64,000 nt of DNA, taken from Lactococcus allomyrinae. GTDB lineage: Bacteria > Bacillota > Bacilli > Lactobacillales > Streptococcaceae. Below are positions 60,524-64,000 of the stretch, in pieces; within the stretch, counting starts at the first letter, position 1, and each line of letters starts with the position of its first letter. The notes below the pieces were generated by a model, which saw nothing but the letters and a program-made list of their open reading frames with translations, was not told the DNA's origin and made no database searches. The stretch lies in contig NZ_CP032627.1 of NCBI RefSeq assembly GCF_003627095.1, positions 1,550,001 through 1,614,000 of the forward strand. The letters are read 5' to 3'. Position numbers and translations under genes: made by a program.

Positions 60524-61897
60524 TTAGTCGAAAAGGTTGCCGAACATATTTTTAACACGATCAACAATGCCTTCTTTTTCTTCTTCAGGTTCAGCTGCTT
60601 TCGGTGTAACCACAGGTCTTGTTTGTTGTTCTGTGTAGAATTCACTTTCTCCACTTACTGCTGGTGCAGCAGGCTGAACAGTTACATTCTGAACGGGAGC
60701 AACATATGTTTCCTCAACTGGTGTATAAGCGTAATCTCCAGAAAGCGCATGTGAAACAAGAATATCAATATCACTACGATTTCCAATGTAGTTGACTACA
60801 CTAATCACTTGTGCAAATGCAGGATTTCTTAATCCCATTTCACCTGGAACAAAAAGTCTAGCATTAATGCCTAAAGTTCTCGTTGCTAAATCAACAACAC
60901 CAGGCATCGCAGCAGTGCCTCCAACCAAAATCAATCCACCAGGAGCCTCAAATGTACGACCACGTTCTAAATCTTGACGAACACGGTCAAAAATTTGAGT
61001 CATCCGAGCTTCAATGATTTGTGAAAGATAATATTCTGTTACTTGTTCTGGTTCATCTTTTCCAACAACATCAACAAGAAAATATTCATCTTGGCTTGCA
61101 CGTTCAGTGCTTGCTTCACCATAATTTACTTTCAAATCTTCGGCAGCGGAGATTGATGTATTCAAAACTGTTGAGATATCTTTGGTTACATAGTCACCAC
61201 CTTCAGGGCTTGTATGCGTAAACTTAAGTGCTTGTTCTTTTACAGCTGTTACTGTCGTTTGACCAGCACCCAAATCAACCATGATTGTCCCAAACTCACG
61301 TTCACCTTCTGAAAGAACATATTGTGACATTGCAAGCGGAGCGATAACAATATTGTCAACGCTCAAACCTGCGCGTTCAACAACTTTACGGACATTATGA
61401 ACGAGTGTTTTAGGTCCTGTGTAAACTATTCCACGCATTTCAAGACGTACTCCAAACATACCTCTTGGATCTGAAATACCTGTAAATCCGTCAACTGTAA
61501 ACTCAGTTGTTTCCACAGCGATGATTTCACGTTCAGGAACAATCCCACGCATCAAAGCGTTTTGAATGACTTGAAGTACATCGTTATCTGTAATTTCTTT
61601 AGTTTCACCAACAATTGGCACCATTCCTTGGCAGGGTTCCATTTCGAGGGAATTTGCTGGAATACTCACATTGATACGATCAATCGTGATTCCTGCACGT
61701 TCTTCAGCCGCATTTACAGCTTTGCGTAAAGCTTGCGCTACCTTCTCAATATCTACAATAATTCCATTTTTTAGGCCATCAGATTTTGCATTTCCGACAC
61801 CAATAATATTCATTTCACCTGAGACGTACTCCGCAACAAGCACTTTGATAGTGTTTGTCCCGATATCTACGCCTGTATAAAGTCCACTTTTTGCCAT
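60524..61897 (-). CDS. ftsA: Cell division protein FtsA
   Basis: This 457-residue actin-fold protein has the phosphate-binding VDIGTNTIKV and VDLGAGQTTV motifs and GGLILVGGTAAMPG. The C-terminal amphipathic helix (VDRVKNMFGNLF) binds membrane. It tethers FtsZ filaments and recruits the divisome. AAAGGAGTCG precedes ATG. Confidence 0.96.
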   Translation of the reverse strand: MAKSGLYTGVDIGTNTIKVLVAEYVSGEMNIIGVGNAKSDGLKNGIIVDIEKVAQALRKAVNAAEERAGITIDRINVSIPANSLEMEPCQGMVPIVGETKEITDNDVLQVIQNALMRGIVPEREIIAVETTEFTVDGFTGISDPRGMFGVRLEMRGIVYTGPKTLVHNVRKVVERAGLSVDNIVIAPLAMSQYVLSEGEREFGTIMVDLGAGQTTVTAVKEQALKFTHTSPEGGDYVTKDISTVLNTSISAAEDLKVNYGEASTERASQDEYFLVDVVGKDEPEQVTEYYLSQIIEARMTQIFDRVRQDLERGRTFEAPGGLILVGGTAAMPGVVDLATRTLGINARLFVPGEMGLRNPAFAQVISVVNYIGNRSDIDILVSHALSGDYAYTPVEETYVAPVQNVTVQPAAPAVSGESEFYTEQQTRPVVTPKAAEPEEEKEGIVDRVKNMFGNLFD

Positions 61898-62002
61898 AAA
61901 AGCGACTCCTTTCCCTCACACATCACGATTCGTATTTTTTTAATAAAAGCTAAGTGCACAGATATTTTTGTATGCAATTACACTCATTAATTATTTTAAC
62001 AT

Positions 62003-62042
62003 AAAATCACAGTAAAACAAGAGTTTAGCTGTGATTTTTTTA
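62003..62042 (-). terminator. Terminator between degV and ftsA
   Basis: AAAATCACAG and CTGTGATTTT form a 10-bp stem with T-runs on both strands. Confidence 0.75.
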
Positions 62043-62055
62043 CTTTTTTATTAAA

Positions 62056-62925
62056 TTAACTTCTATCTATTTTTCCTATTGAAAAAAGTGCGATAGTCCC
62101 TTCTCCCGTATGGGTTACAATCGTAGGACTTAATGGGCGAACATCTACATCTGTAATTTTAGATTTTTCAATGATTTCAGATTTTATTTGTTGAGCAATC
62201 TCATCTGTTCCAGAGTAAGAAACAATGACTTTCGGATAAGCCATATCCATATCCTCGAGTGTCTTATCAATCAGTTGATTAATTGCTTTTTTCTTTCCTC
62301 GAACTTTGGAAACTTGACGAAGTTTACCCTCAGTGTCAACATCCAAAAGAGGTTTGATACTAGCCATTGTCCCAACTACTGCCACAGCTTTCGGAATTCT
62401 TCCACCTCGTGCTAAATGATTCAGATCGTCAACCATAAATCGGCTCTGTAAACGTTTTGTCAGTACTGACAGGATCTCCAGTGTTTCTGTCAGTGATTTA
62501 CCAGCATCACGTAATCTAACTACTTCTTCAACAATGAAACCTTCTCCAGATGCCGCAGCAAGTGTATCTAAAACGATAATTTTTGCCTCTGGAAACTCCT
62601 CTAAAACCATATCACGTGCGATAACAGCTGACTGATAAGTTCCTGAAAGCCCAGATGAAAACGCAAGATATAGCAACTCCTCATTCTTCTTTGCAAATGT
62701 CTTAAAAACTTCTGAAAATTGTCCAGAATTAATTTGTGATGTCTGAACAGTTTCTCCTTTTTTGATTGCTGCAAGGAGCGTAGCATTATCTAGTGCTTCA
62801 TTCCCAATTGTTTCATAGGTTTTGTTGCCAATAGTCACAGTCATTCCAAGTATTGTAATGTCATGTTGTTCAAGATAAGTCTGACTCAAATCTGCTGTTG
62901 AGTCCGTCATAATTTGAAAAGTCAT
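62056..62925 (-). CDS. DegV family fatty-acid-binding protein
   Basis: The start is ATG 62925 (MTFQIMTDSTADLS), after GGAAGGAATTTT. A longer frame begins at 62967, but its extra 14 residues come from a palindrome. The 289-residue protein has the DegV (FakB) pattern: TDSTADLS, VQTSQINSGQF, FSSGLSGTYQSA, RGGRIPK. FakB proteins present fatty acids to the kinase FakA. An in-frame palindrome at 62458-62472 encodes LSVLT near residue 153. Confidence 0.9.
   Translation of the reverse strand: MTFQIMTDSTADLSQTYLEQHDITILGMTVTIGNKTYETIGNEALDNATLLAAIKKGETVQTSQINSGQFSEVFKTFAKKNEELLYLAFSSGLSGTYQSAVIARDMVLEEFPEAKIIVLDTLAAASGEGFIVEEVVRLRDAGKSLTETLEILSVLTKRLQSRFMVDDLNHLARGGRIPKAVAVVGTMASIKPLLDVDTEGKLRQVSKVRGKKKAINQLIDKTLEDMDMAYPKVIVSYSGTDEIAQQIKSEIIEKSKITDVDVRPLSPTIVTHTGEGTIALFSIGKIDRS
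62458..62472. repeat. CTGTCAG palindrome copy, in frame within the degV-type gene
   Basis: TGTCAGTACTGACAG, encoding LSVLT. Confidence 0.85.
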
Positions 62926-62948
62926 AAAATTCCTTCCGTAATCTTTTT

Positions 62949-62964
62949 CTGTCAGTACTGACAG
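62949..62964. repeat. CTGTCAG palindrome copy upstream of the degV-type gene
   Basis: A perfect 16-bp copy between rlmB and the degV-type gene; in-frame reading produces a false N-terminal MLSVLTE extension. Confidence 0.85.
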
Positions 62965-62996
62965 CATTTCCGCTAACTGACGATCTTTTGTCAGTT

Positions 62997-63725
62997 TTAT
63001 TTTCGATTTCTAAAAATTTCATACATCAAAATACTAGCTGCAACACTGGCATTTAGACTTTGAACGTGTCCAATCATCGGAATGGTAATCATTTCATCAA
63101 CTTGTTTCTTGAGATTTTGCCCAATACCATGTCCTTCATTGCCTATAACCAGAGCAACTTTTCCAGCAGTATTCCATTTTGGATACGAAGTACCATCCAT
63201 ATCTGTACCAAAAATCCAGAATCCCTCTGCTTTTAGCCTATCAAGTGCTTGAGAAAGGTTCGTCACTCGAACAACAGGAACATATTGTAGCGCACCAGTC
63301 GAAGCCTTAACCGCTGTCGGTGTAATTCCAACGGAGCGATGTTTTGGAATAATAATTGCATCAACACCTGTTGCATCTGCTGTTCTTGCGATAGAACCCA
63401 AATTATGAGGGTCTGTCAGTTCGTCCAGAATCAAAATTGTTGCTTCTGTTTTTTCTGTCAGTACTGACAGAATATTGTCTAGCTCTGCGTAGGCAAATTC
63501 AGACACACGAGCCACAAATCCTTGATGAACTCCATTTTCAGTCATTTTATTTAGCTCATTTTTAGGTGTCCAAGAAATATTAACTTTCTTAACTCGCGCA
63601 AGCTCTTTTACCTTTTCGACATTTTTGCCGCGTAAATCTTCTTGAATATAAAGCTTGTTCACAGTATCGCCATTTAGTGCTTCGGTCACTGCATGTAAGC
63701 CATAGATTAAATCTGTATTTTCCAT
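62997..63725 (-). CDS. rlmB: 23S rRNA 2'-O-methyltransferase RlmB (TrmH family)
   Basis: The start is ATG 63725 (MENTDLIYGLHAVTEAL). The 242-residue SPOUT enzyme has an N-terminal substrate-binding domain and the knot motifs LTDPHNLGSIARTADATG, LVIGNEGHGI and QSLNASVAASILMYE. It methylates G2251 (E. coli numbering) in the ribosomal P loop. The region just before ATG lacks a ribosome site, while a TATAAT ends seven bases before ATG, suggesting a leaderless mRNA. A palindrome at 63455-63470 encodes LSVLTE in frame. Confidence 0.92.
   Translation of the reverse strand: MENTDLIYGLHAVTEALNGDTVNKLYIQEDLRGKNVEKVKELARVKKVNISWTPKNELNKMTENGVHQGFVARVSEFAYAELDNILSVLTEKTEATILILDELTDPHNLGSIARTADATGVDAIIIPKHRSVGITPTAVKASTGALQYVPVVRVTNLSQALDRLKAEGFWIFGTDMDGTSYPKWNTAGKVALVIGNEGHGIGQNLKKQVDEMITIPMIGHVQSLNASVAASILMYEIFRNRK
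63455..63470. repeat. CTGTCAG palindrome copy, in frame within rlmB
   Basis: CTGTCAGTACTGACAG, encoding LSVLTE between the N-terminal and SPOUT domains. Confidence 0.85.
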
Positions 63726-63731
63726 GAGAAC

Positions 63732-63740
63732 ATTATAACA
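63732..63740 (-). promoter_or_regulatory. Extended -10 promoter of rlmB
   Basis: TGTTATAAT on the minus strand, six bases between its end and the ATG, so transcription would begin at or next to the start codon. Confidence 0.65.
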
Positions 63741-63799
63741 TTTTTGCTCTAAAAAACCTGACAATATTCGTTAGTTCGTTTATTATGTAATAGCTTTAA

Positions 63800-63852
63800 A
63801 AAAATTATGTAAAACATTGAATTTAAGCTCACTCTTATTTTACATAATTTTT
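63800..63852. terminator. AT-rich 15-bp inverted repeat upstream of rlmB
   Basis: AAAAATTATGTAAAA and TTTTACATAATTTTT pair perfectly across 23 nt with T-runs on both sides. It is probably the bidirectional terminator of a neighbour outside the window. Confidence 0.5.
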
Positions 63853-64000
63853 ATGATAATTACTTAATAAGTTTGACCTCGTAAATTTTAAATAACTTAA
63901 TAAACTCTTAAATAAATTTTTTATTTCTCTATTTTCAAAATCTTCTAGCTCTCTAATTCTATTCTCTCCTATATTAAATTTTCAAAAGTGAATGACTTAT

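Noticed and set aside
62926-62967. A longer N terminus (MLSVLTEK...) for the degV-type protein
   Set aside because: It is a translation of the intergenic palindrome; the ribosome site and family alignment support ATG 62925.

Overview
The window looks like a low-GC Firmicute chromosome of the Streptococcaceae, most likely Lactococcus or a close relative. The evidence is the gene content and order (divIVA-ylmH-yggT-sepF-yggS-ftsZ-ftsA next to a T-box ileS; prs with a cysteine desulfurase and DUF1831; cysE-cysS-mrnC; DUF1033 and DUF4044 proteins), AT-rich gene spacers and typical sigma-A promoters. The species call is inference, because no rRNA is present. Most genes are on the minus strand.

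Region by region. Positions 1-5.7 kb hold the N-terminal 1270 codons of a very large surface protein (duplicated unknown domain, L-type-lectin-like domain, MucBP-like domain), a divergent protein with InlB B-type repeats but no signal peptide, and a small unknown protein. 5.7-24.3 kb is mostly housekeeping: a frameshifted HAD phosphatase, mnmG, a His-rich micro-protein, an anchored extracellular protein, a DUF1033 protein, the cysE/TMEM175/cysS/mrnC operon, two SseB-like genes (one frameshifted) with pnp, a duplicated lipoprotein, prs, cysteine desulfurase plus DUF1831, and tuf.

24.6-50.8 kb is an accessory-Sec island. Read in transcription order it is secA2, secY2, asp1, asp2, asp3, gtfA, a short gtfB, a SecE-like asp4, a Gtf3-type glycosyltransferase, a 3548-residue serine-rich repeat adhesin with LPxTG anchor, a muralytic glucosaminidase/CHAP protein, UDP-galactopyranose mutase, a SecG-like protein and a double-HTH regulator. 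Together these would glycosylate the adhesin in the cytoplasm, export it through SecA2/SecY2 and anchor it to the wall. The adhesin gene carries about three copies of a 2118-bp higher-order repeat built of 120-bp units.

51.3-64 kb is core again: tRNA-Ser(GCT) facing the island edge, two small conserved proteins, ileS with its T-box, the division cluster divIVA to ftsA, degV and rlmB.

Two genome-scale signals stand out. First, a 16-18 bp palindrome (CTGTCAG..CTGACAG) occurs about 14 times in the core parts, both between genes and in frame inside genes, where it often encodes LSVLT, yet I found no complete copy across the roughly 29 kb containing the adhesin island. Second, the region upstream of secA2 carries five ATTTCCGAAAAAT-type sites arranged as two long palindromes, beside a promoter-terminator pair on the opposite strand that may define a small RNA.
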